Assembly (NCBI GenBank): GCA_016987375.1
Contig: PJRA01000114.1
Coordinates: forward strand, 1,170,727 to 1,186,591
Source: Brachionus koreanus
Lineage: Eukaryota; Rotifera; Eurotatoria; Ploima; Brachionidae
Direction: 5' to 3'
Length of the DNA stretch: 15,865 nucleotides
The notes under the pieces were generated by a model, which worked only from the letters and a program-made list of their open reading frames with translations, had not been told where the DNA came from and made no database searches. Below, one piece after another: positions 1 to 7,343 of the stretch (positions within the stretch are counted from its first letter, which is position 1; each line of letters begins with the position of its first letter). The position numbers and the translations under genes were made by a program.

Positions 1-196
1 TTGGTGTTTCTAGTGTTAATAAATTTTACTTTAGAATTTATATTTTTATGTTTATCTTATTATTTTTTAATTTTAAATTTATTTTTGAATTTATTAAAAG
101 AAACATCTTAAATCTAGTTATTAAAAATTACAATTTTTAATTTTTAAAAAAAATAAAAAAATCTTTTGCTTTTTTAAGCCGGGTTTTTTGTATTTT

Positions 197-400
197 TTAG
201 CTATTGATTGTATTGTAAGTATTAAAATTCCAAATATTTCCCAAAGCGTTTCTCCGTTTTTTTGTTAATTTCTCTTTCATATCTGTCTTGATATCAGCCT
301 TGGTATCGTTGATCTTATGTATCTGATTTAAAATGAAATCAATTCCATCATTTGGCTTTATATCAATGTCCCAGATGTTTGCTTTTGCCATTTTTTTCAT
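197..400 (-). CDS. small hypothetical protein (67 aa), possibly the last exon of a gene
   Basis: An open frame of 67 residues starts at the ATG at 400, or at a second Met at codon 4, and stops with TAA at 199-197. I do not recognise the product. It is charged and hydrophilic (many Lys, Asp, Asn), with no signal peptide, membrane segment or Cys; the C-terminal third has a basic cluster (KLTKKRR) followed by an aromatic/Asn-rich end. Support for a real gene is indirect: the stretch is clearly less AT-rich than its flanks, and a splice-acceptor-like TATTAG lies exactly 4 nt upstream of the ATG (AG at 406-405), so an upstream exon or a 5'-UTR intron is possible. AATAAA on the minus strand occurs about 100-120 nt past the stop (95-90 and 83-78). 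It could equally be a chance frame. Confidence 0.4.
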   Translation of the reverse strand: MKKMAKANIWDIDIKPNDGIDFILNQIHKINDTKADIKTDMKEKLTKKRRNALGNIWNFNTYNTINS

Positions 401-1009
401 TTTCCTAATAAAATTTTAAAATTTTAAAAACATGCTCATCTTCAAATCATTTTTTCTTTTTATACTAATTTCATATGAACTTCTCTTAATCCAAAATTCC
501 AAGCAATTTAAATTTCATTCCAATTGAGATGCAAAATTAAAATCAATTTTGTTGAAGAATTAGGACGGAACTTGCGCAATTTCATAACATTTTTATTAAT
601 TGGTTTACATAATTTTGATCTTAGTTCTTGAAATTAAAAAAAAAAATTAAAATTTTATTGTGTAATATTTATCTAAACTAAGACTTACTAAGTGCTAAAA
701 AAAATTACAAAACTTATATATAATTTTGGATAATTTATGACCAAATTAAGGATTATATTTACTTATGATACGCATTGTATATTTTTGACAACAAAGATAA
801 AATTTTAAGTTTATTTTTGTCTTAAATTAAATAAACAAATTTCTCCGAAAGATGTCATCTAATGGAGCTGAATTCCTTGAATATTTTATTAAATCTGAAT
901 CAAAGTTGTCAACTTTAGCGATCAATATCTTTTATCATTCAAAAATATACAAACATCAAACTATTATATTAAGAATAAAGATCCAATTTTTATTTCAAAA
1001 TTTTTCACA
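401..1009. other. AT-rich intergenic region, putative FMO upstream region
   Basis: No coding sequence is seen. The stretch separates the divergent small minus-strand frame and the FMO gene, so promoters of both would lie here. A TATA-like run (ttatatataa, about 714-723) exists, but such runs are frequent in this composition. The FMO frame is open back to a TGA at 896-898, with no ATG before 1010. Confidence 0.4.
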
Positions 1010-2656
1010 ATGCAAACTTATCGAGTAACGATAAATATTGACGTTACTACAAACAATAGTGCTAAAAAAAGAGTGGCTATAATCGGAGCCGGACCAGCAG
1101 GTTTGGTCTCTGCAAAGATTGCACTCGAAAATGGCCTCATACCAGTTATTTTTGACCGAAAAAATAGACCAGGTGGTCTATGGTCGGCTGGAACTGCTAT
1201 CTGGGATGATATGCACACTAATGTAAGCAAGTATTCGGTTATGTTTTCTGATTTTGCATGGCCAAAAGAAAGCAATGTCATACCAAGTGCCAAAGAAGTT
1301 CTCAATTACTTGAAATCTTACATTAAACACTTCAAATTAAGCAAAAGGTTCAGATTAAATACAAATGTGGAATCAGTTAAGCAGTTGCCAAACAAAAAAT
1401 GGAAGATTACTTGGACAAGCTTTTTGACTGGTGAGCTTAATAGTCAGGTTTTTGATTTTTTGATATGTTCGAATGGTTTGCATTGTAAACCCAATTTGCC
1501 AAAAGTAAGAAATTCAGATAAATTCTCCGGAATTATAATGCACAGTGCTGATTATCGATCATATGATGAAAAATTAAAGAATAAAAAGATTGTAGTGGTG
1601 GGAAACTCATACAGTGGAGTTGAGATATCAGCTCATTTGGTTGGTCATGCTTTTTCAGTGACTAATGTTTTTAAACGACCCTGTCTCGTCTTTCCTAGAT
1701 TGCTAAAATTTGAAAAAGAACCAGGAACTTTTCAAATTATTCCAATTGATTTATTTTTTGGACGAGAAATTACTTTAGGTAAAAAAAATTCTGAAGAAGA
1801 AAAAAAATTCAAAGTTAATTTGTATAAAAAACTGTGCCCTCATCAAACTAATAAAAAATTGGCCCATCCGGACATGTATTATGAGTTGAATAACGATGAA
1901 CCGATTCGTGAATCAGTAACAGATAACTATTATCCATATGTAAAAAATGGTTTGATTAAGCCGGTTAAATCGGAAATTAAAAATTTTGAAAAAAATGGTC
2001 TGGTATTAGAAAACGGTTTGAAAATTTTGGCTGATGCAGTCATATTTTGTACAGGCTACCAACTTTGCTTGGACTACTTTGACGAAGAAGTGCTAAAAAT
2101 TTTAAAATTCAATCCGAATAAATCCAAAATGCCAATTCTAATATACAAATATACTGTTCATCCAGACTTGGAAAATCTAGCCATGGTCGGAGAAATCAAT
2201 GGTCTTTACTTTGCTGGTTTTGAGCTGCAGGCCAACTGGGCAATTAAATTATTCTGTGGAACCAAAAAATTGCCATCACGTGATATTATTGATGCCGAAA
2301 TGGCCCAAGATGAATTAAGAAGAGACAAAGCAGGTGACAACCAGTTTCCGCGAGGTACTTATAATAAACTTATCGATGAATTAGCAAAAGAATGTGATTT
2401 GCTACCTGATTTGGAGCGAATAAAGCTATTAGACTCTGAACTGCATAGAATGCTATGGATAAATGGAACATTGCCATGTCATTTTTGTTTTAATACAAAA
2501 CGAGAATTGTGTTGTAAAATTCTAAGAGAAGTTGATGAGATTATTCAAAAAAAATACAAATTTTCTATTGATGAAAAATTAAACAAATCAACTTCTCTTT
2601 TAGCGAGAAAATTTACTCAAAATTTTAAAATTCCAATGCATTTATTTAAGGACTAA
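1010..2656 (+). CDS. flavin-containing monooxygenase (FMO), single exon, 548 aa
   Basis: Predicted NADPH- and FAD-dependent monooxygenase that oxygenates nucleophilic N or S atoms of small molecules. The N-terminal Rossmann motif is GAGPAG (residues 26-31), with a second FAD-contact segment RPGGLW (53-58). The FMO signature FxGxxxHxxxY is present at F172, G174, H178 and Y182. The NADPH-binding segment is VVGNSYSG (196-203), in which the second Gly of the usual GxGxSG is Ser. An ATG-type motif FCTGY lies at 346-350. All are in the family order and the length is normal for animal FMOs. The start is the first Met in a frame open from 899; an in-frame TGA lies at 896-898. No intron interrupts the frame, unlike the globin gene nearby. 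The C-terminal part after about residue 430 has an unusual CxxC-x7-CC cluster (C490, C493, C501, C502). No strong C-terminal membrane anchor is visible, so a soluble enzyme is likely. Subfamily and substrate cannot be read from sequence alone. Confidence 0.95.
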   Translation: MQTYRVTINIDVTTNNSAKKRVAIIGAGPAGLVSAKIALENGLIPVIFDRKNRPGGLWSAGTAIWDDMHTNVSKYSVMFSDFAWPKESNVIPSAKEVLNYLKSYIKHFKLSKRFRLNTNVESVKQLPNKKWKITWTSFLTGELNSQVFDFLICSNGLHCKPNLPKVRNSDKFSGIIMHSADYRSYDEKLKNKKIVVVGNSYSGVEISAHLVGHAFSVTNVFKRPCLVFPRLLKFEKEPGTFQIIPIDLFFGREITLGKKNSEEEKKFKVNLYKKLCPHQTNKKLAHPDMYYELNNDEPIRESVTDNYYPYVKNGLIKPVKSEIKNFEKNGLVLENGLKILADAVIFCTGYQLCLDYFDEEVLKILKFNPNKSKMPILIYKYTVHPDLENLAMVGEINGLYFAGFELQANWAIKLFCGTKKLPSRDIIDAEMAQDELRRDKAGDNQFPRGTYNKLIDELAKECDLLPDLERIKLLDSELHRMLWINGTLPCHFCFNTKRELCCKILREVDEIIQKKYKFSIDEKLNKSTSLLARKFTQNFKIPMHLFKD

Positions 2657-2865
2657 ATTTTAATGTATTTTAATGTAGTTCTAAACTGTTCATTTTTTTT
2701 ATTAGTTTAAAAATACCGATTAACTCAATTTATGTGTCATTTCATGACAAGAAATCAGCAAAAATTATCATTTGATAATAAGAAAGTGTTTGTTCTTTAG
2801 AATTTAAAAAAAGCAAAAGCATTAGTTTTAATTTTTGAAACCTTATAAATTCATCGAAGCTTTTA

Positions 2866-2878
2866 AATAAATAATAAA
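2866..2878 (+). promoter_or_regulatory. possible polyadenylation signals of the FMO gene
   Basis: Two AATAAA hexamers (2866-2871 and 2873-2878) lie about 210 nt after the FMO stop, followed by a T-rich run. This is a plausible 3' end, but AATAAA arises easily by chance in this composition. Confidence 0.35.
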
Positions 2879-3508
2879 AATTTTTTTGTATGATATTTCA
2901 TTACTCAAGAATTTGGAAAAGTAAAATGTTTTTTTCAATTTTCAATGGCTCATAATTCAGATTTGAAAAATTAACTCAATTGAATATTTCTTATTGTTTT
3001 TATTCATTTCTAAAGTTTTACAGAAATATTATGTTAATCTTAATTTTAGTGAAATTTTACAACAAAGTAAAATTTAAGATCAAATTTCAAAATTTCAAAC
3101 ATGCAAAATTTATTACATGCGTAATTTATTGCATTGCAGACTTTTCAGAATTTCACAAGCTTTGAATAACCAACAATGATATGTCTTTGAATACTGCTTT
3201 AGAATCGAAATTTTACATTATCACTGATCTAAACTTGTATGTCCACTTTGTTTGATTAAAGTTAAATAGATATTTGATATTGAATTCGTAATTTAAATGA
3301 ATGCTGTCGAAACTTAGACTTTTCGAGTCTTAGCAGCCATGTGCCACGATGTTTTTAGTTTCTATAGATCATTTTTATGATACCTTGTATTTATACAACT
3401 AAATTAATTATTTAAAATTTTTAAATACAAGTATTTTAATCTTTAAAGTAATGTTGAAAATCAAATCTTGTATTTAATTTGATATTTGAATATTTGGTTT
3501 TGTGAAAT
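2879..3508. other. AT-rich intergenic region without recognisable gene
   Basis: No convincing coding frame; the plus-strand frame at 2980-3165 is a Lys/Phe/Ile-rich chance frame. The only local structure is a less AT-rich patch at about 3302-3345, where GCTG (3304-3307) and CAGC enclose competing small hairpins (AGACT/AGTCT and TCGAAA/TTTCGA). I see no known RNA family in it. Confidence 0.4.
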
Positions 3509-3806
3509 TTGGTACAAAATAAAAAAATAGAACAAAAATTAATGCTTAAAAAGTTTAAAACTTTTTTTCTGAATACTTTTAATTAGTTCTGTAAGCGCAA
3601 TGAAGTGCAACATATTTAGTTGCACCAAAATTCAAAGTCTGCTAATGATGTGCTAAGTATCTGCAAAATGCACTGTAGTCAAATTTGTTCATATTTTTCA
3701 TAATATTGTAACTTTGAATGTTGCACTATGTTAGATTTACAGAACTTGCTTTCTACTTTTAAAACTATAAGAGTTATAAGCTTTTGTTCTGTTCTATTGT
3801 ACTAAT
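3509..3806. mobile_element. foldback / MITE-like inverted-repeat element, about 298 bp
   Basis: The left part (from 3509, ggtacaaaat...) and the reverse complement of the right part (ending near 3806, ...attgtacta) align through several blocks: ggtacaaa versus agtacaat, tagaacaaaa, a run around ttaaaac, GTTCTGTAA (left, about 3587-3595) against TTACAGAAC (right, about 3738-3746), then gtgcaac and attcaaag near the centre. The arms are imperfect with small gaps, and nothing coding lies between them. This is the shape of a non-autonomous DNA transposon. I could not fix a target duplication, so the outer edges are approximate. Confidence 0.55.
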
Positions 3807-4688
3807 TGTTAAATTTAAAATTTTAATTTAATTGAATAAAAAAGAGAATAAAAATTTCTAGTTCAATTTTACCAAAAAAACCATACTGATTCAAAAATTT
3901 AAATAAAAAAAAACAAAAAATTAATTTGATTTTGTCCATCTTTTGGCAATGACAAGGAATGAGAAACCAGTTCGATTTGAAACTGGTTATTTCAGAAGAA
4001 TAAAAAGAAGATTTAATTTAGATTTTTTTTTATGTTTTCTTTAAAAATTAAAGACGATAAGTCATGGTTATGAACAGTAACAGGTTACGAACGATGGCGA
4101 AGAGAGATAATTTTAAGATGAGATCTGCGAGGGGTTTAAGTCAAGCGTGCTAGCTGGTGTGACTTCCAAAGCGATGTAAGGAATACTTTTAACCTTTTCA
4201 ATAGGCAGAACAAAGTCAATTAAAAAGTAGAAGTTTGAGAGAGATTATATTAGGCAACAATCTCTTTTGATAAGTCAGCTTGTTTCTATAGTCGCTCTAC
4301 ACTAGATAGAATCACCAGTTACTGTTTCTGAATCAGTTAATTTGCTGTTCCGGAAATGCCGCTCTTGTCTTAATTGGAAATTTTTATGTGATTTTTGGTA
4401 ACTGTTCTTGTTATCAAGGCAACTACTTATAGATCTTTTAGATCAACTTATAGATCTTTTAATTGGCTTTCAGAATTTACAATGTGTTTGAGGATGAGTC
4501 GGAATTTATTATAATTGTGTAATAGTGTAACCGAAAAAATAAACAAGAATATCTCATTAAAGATTTTTCTCAAAAAGAAAATTAACATAATTTTATTAAA
4601 GAGCGGGTACAGATTAACTATTAAATGATTAAAAAAATAGTTCTATAAATGCTATTTTGGGTTTTTATTATGCTTCCACTAAAATATA
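3807..4688. other. gene-free stretch with a less AT-rich, relic-like segment
   Basis: Between about 4040 and 4530 the sequence is visibly richer in G and C than its surroundings, yet every frame is broken. On the minus strand an open run of about 30 codons (near 4120-4030) looks like decayed coding sequence. Small structures are a hairpin with 8-bp arms AACCAGTT/AACTGGTT (3965-3988), a 7-bp hairpin AGAGATT/AATCTCT (4240-4265), and a 21-bp-period duplication of acttatagatctttta (4425-4440 and 4446-4461). I infer an old transposon or pseudogene relic but cannot name it. Confidence 0.35.
4425..4461. repeat. short direct duplication, 16 bp twice at 21-bp period
   Basis: The 16-mer acttatagatctttta occurs at 4425-4440 and again at 4446-4461, separated by 5 bases. 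This is a simple local tandem duplication. Confidence 0.8.
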
Positions 4689-5685
4689 ACTGGTGTTCAA
4701 AAAGTAATGACCTTATTTTTAAAATATAAAAAAATATGTTCCTTTAATCAAAAGACTAAGAAATTTTGTACAAATGTTACTTTACCTCTAATTTAAAAAA
4801 ATTAATTATTATTTTAATTAAAAGTTGTTAACTAATAAATTTGATAGACCATACTTTAATTTAATATTACATTTTAAAGCTTGTTATTCTAGCTTTCTTA
4901 AAAAACTATTTTTGTATTTTTAGACTTAATAAATTTTACAAAATTTTAGATTTGTTTATATCAAGTAAAATTAGTTTAAATCATTAGATAAAGTGTCTAA
5001 ATGTTTAAAATATATTATTTTAATTATTTTTTTATTTTATTCATTTATTTCAGTTAACGCCTAGAAGGCGATGTAAAAAAATAAAAATTAAAAAAAGAAT
5101 GTAGTGTATAAGACAAAGTATAAGTATTATCCAAAAAAAAATTAAAAATTATTTTAATGCTAATTTTTCTTTTCTCTTTTAATTTTACTGATTATTATTC
5201 ATTTTATTGTTTTTTTTTTATTTGTTTTTTATTAATTATTAGGCAATTGAGTCTATATGTATAAAATTTGATGCCATTATCTTATTTATTCAAAAGTAAT
5301 GATCGAACATGTTAAAATACTCGAATTCTTACCAAAAAAAAACAAATGTCAGAATACAGTGTTTTTTATCATAACTTTTGAATGGATTATTGTTTAAAAA
5401 TGATATATTTATATTAAAAATCCTTGTTAAATTTTCTATAAGATGATACATAAAACTTAATTTTCTAGAAGGTATAGCGTCGAGGACATTTTTATGATAA
5501 GGTCACAGGCACTGTAATTGGCCTAATTCAAAAAATTAAGAAAATTCATTTAAAATAATAATTAATTTTTTTTACATTGAAATGTTTTACATGGACTTAT
5601 TGGTACAAAATTTCTTAGTCTTTTGATAAAAGGAACATATTTTTTTATATTTTAAAAATACGGTCATTACTTTTTGAAGACCAGT
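4689..5685. mobile_element. non-autonomous Tc1/mariner-like DNA transposon, 997 bp, TA-flanked
   Basis: The two ends are long inverted repeats. The left end begins ACTGGTGTTCAAAAAGTAAT and the right end, read on the other strand, begins ACTGGTCTTCAAAAAGTAAT. The match continues with few differences for about 90 bp, and after a gap resumes around a shared aattaattattattttaa block, so the arms run to about 4820 on the left and from about 5550 on the right. TA flanks both ends (4687-4688 and 5686-5687), the target duplication of the Tc1/mariner superfamily. No transposase frame is visible inside, so the copy must have moved with another element's enzyme. A diverged LINE 3' end lies inside it (about 5032-5132). 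Arm differences are few, which suggests moderate age. Confidence 0.8.
5032..5132 (-). mobile_element. LINE-type 3' end (hairpin plus AAAT tail), nested in the transposon
   Basis: Read on the minus strand this shows a small hairpin CGCCT-tct-AGGCG (about 5073-5061), then GTTAACTGAAATAAATGAAT and an A/T-rich tail. It matches the segment at about 15195-15288 (+) over roughly 100 bp, allowing small gaps; the best block reads acatcgc.ttctagg.gttaactgaaataaat. A hairpin followed by a short-repeat tail is the usual end of CR1/L2/Jockey-type LINEs, so I infer a severely 5'-truncated copy. No reverse transcriptase sequence remains. Confidence 0.5.
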
Positions 5686-5829
5686 TATTTACTTGTATTC
5701 TCTATAGAACTGAGGACAAATTATTAATCGAAAAATCGTGTTAACTCACTCAATTAATTATACGTTTATTTTAAAATTTTGTGACATTTTCAATAAAAAT
5801 TAATTTAAAAACTTCTTTAAAATTAAAAT

Positions 5830-5835
5830 TTTATT
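5830..5835 (-). promoter_or_regulatory. possible polyadenylation signal of the globin gene
   Basis: AATAAA on the minus strand about 75 nt past the globin stop codon; a second one lies at 5770-5765. Placement is sensible, but the hexamer is common by chance here. Confidence 0.4.
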
Positions 5836-5907
5836 CAACAAATTTAAAGTAACCAAAAAATATGAAAAAACACGGGTTTCAATTTAGATTTGAAGTGAAA
5901 ATTATAA

Positions 5908-7343
5908 TTAAGATTTAATCTTTGATTCGAATGAATCCATTCCTAAGTCCATGTAAAACCGAATTACCTCAAATAATTTTTGCCAAATTAGTTTGATCAA
6001 ATCAAAAGCACGTCCTATTTCGTCATTATTTAGATATGACTCAATGTACAGATCATCTTCGCTCGAGTTGAAGAATCGGTCATCTAAAGACAAAAAAAAT
6101 TATTCTGAAAAGAAAAAAATCGAATATTTTCATTTACCAAAAGTAAATGAGAAGTCTTCATTGATTTCAATAAGCTGACTTTTTTGAATTATTTGAAGAT
6201 TTTTGTTAATTATTGGTCGAATTGCATTTATAAATTGATATTCAATAATCTTGATTTAATTTATTTATTACATATGAAGCTTTAATTTAGGAATTAAAAA
6301 TATCTAATTTAGTATAATATGATTAAAACCAATAATTGTAAAAGAGCTATTATATAATTGAATTGTTTCGAATTTTTTAATTCCTAATTTAGCACGCTTA
6401 CCGAAAAATACTCTTTTTTCGCTCTGTAAATATGATGTCTTTCACCTAAAAGAAAAAGCTTCTTTTTCATTTGTTCTAATTGATCATTTTCCAGCGCATC
6501 TACAAATTGATCTATAATGTTCATTACTTTTTTAGAATGAGTTCTGTATTGATAATCAAATTAATTAAGATAAAAAATTTTTTTATAAAATAATCACCGT
6601 AGAGCATGGCTTTTAGATACTTCATCAATTGGCAAAAATTTGAAAGCATCAAATTTATTTTGTATATCTGGCAAAGTTTCGAAACTTCTTTTTAAGTTAA
6701 AAATTTAAAAAAAAATGTATCTTTAAATTTTATTTAAAAGAAAATACTTCATGAAAGCTATTACTCCAACACTGTTCAAATCATCTTTAATAAATTTATA
6801 AGTCAGTTTAATAGTTTTTATTTCTAATTCAGAAAATGTATCTATATTGTTTGTATCTAATTTAGAACTGGCTGATTCATTAATTTCAGATATGCTTTTA
6901 GATCTAAAATTATCTAATTCTGACTTGGAGTCGTTTCTTTTAATTTCGAGCTCTGGTATGTAGTATGAAGCCGATCTATTTTGACCCATATTGCTAAAGT
7001 ATGAATTGTTCTTGTCTAGAAAAACATAAAAATTATTTGGAAGTGGTTTTCTTGCTTGCATTCGACTGGTATTAATTATTTTTTCAGATCCTGCATTTGA
7101 TTGCCATCGATAATGAGTTGATCCACTGGAAAAAGTTTCACTGGCATTTTTTTTCAAGAATTGGGTTACTTTTTTTTCATTTGTTCTAAGTGATAGGTTT
7201 TTTTTATAATTGTTTTGTGAGTTATCTGATTTTTTTAAACTAATGTCAGAAGTTTCTCCATTATCATGTACTAGACTTTCTTTAGTCATCCCTATTTCTG
7301 TTTCAAATGTTGAATTTTCGATTCTACTATTTTTTTGCCCCAT
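5908..7343 (-). CDS. five-exon globin with long, possibly N-myristoylated N-terminal extension (371 aa)
   Basis: Haem-binding globin assembled from exons 7343-6748, 6687-6598, 6543-6402, 6249-6138 and 6083-5908; introns 60, 54, 152 and 54 bp, all GT-AG, all junctions in frame, 1116 coding bases. Residues 1-170 form a Ser/Asn/Lys-rich, probably disordered extension beginning MGQKNSR, which fits the N-myristoylation pattern (Gly2, Ser6). The globin fold runs from about 171 to 362: helix A/B (SELEIKTIKLTYKFI), Pro205 at C2, Phe211 at CD1 and Phe214 at CD4 (KFDAFK as in myoglobin KFDKFK), distal His231 at E7 (THSKKVM), proximal His265 at F8 (LLGERH), helix G from 277 and helix H ending WQKLFEVIRFYM (347-358). 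About 40 acidic, polar residues are inserted between helices G and H. No Cys anywhere. Start: first ATG after an in-frame TAA (7364-7362). Best compared with neuroglobin/globin-X-type proteins. A splice-acceptor-like AG lies 4 nt upstream of the ATG. Confidence 0.88.
6250..6401 (-). other. globin intron 3 (ancestral G7.0 position) containing an inverted repeat
   Basis: Donor GTAAGC (from 6401) and acceptor CAAG (AG at 6251-6250), phase 0, between Ser276 and Ile277. It is almost three times as long as the other introns. It contains TTAGGAATTAAAAA at 6287-6300 and its exact reverse complement at 6374-6387, so about 100 bp of the intron folds back on itself and may be a small inserted element. 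Confidence 0.75.

Noticed and set aside
1018..1305. 95-residue minus-strand open frame
   Set aside because: It lies wholly antisense to the strongly supported FMO N-terminal half, whose FAD-binding motif it overlaps, and has no recognisable content of its own.
2980..3165. 61-residue plus-strand frame
   Set aside because: Phe/Lys/Ile/Tyr-rich, typical of chance frames in AT-rich DNA, with no compositional change at its edges.
3960..3992. AGTTCGATT as a tRNA T-loop
   Set aside because: The flanking bases form a different 8-bp hairpin and do not give a 5-bp T stem around a 7-base loop; no anticodon or acceptor stem fits.
4485..4510. GGATGAGTC as a possible hammerhead ribozyme core
   Set aside because: The CTGATGA part is not matched, and no properly spaced GAAAC with flanking stems was found; the CGAAAC near 3309 is over 1 kb away.
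5993..6178. 61-residue plus-strand frame
   Set aside because: Antisense to globin exons 4 and 5 and the intron between them.
6723..7343. Reading globin exon 1 as a stand-alone 206-residue protein
   Set aside because: The last seven codons run into intron 1. Splicing at GTATTT (6747) joins helix B to a clear helix C/CD segment in frame, so the frame is the first exon of a larger gene.
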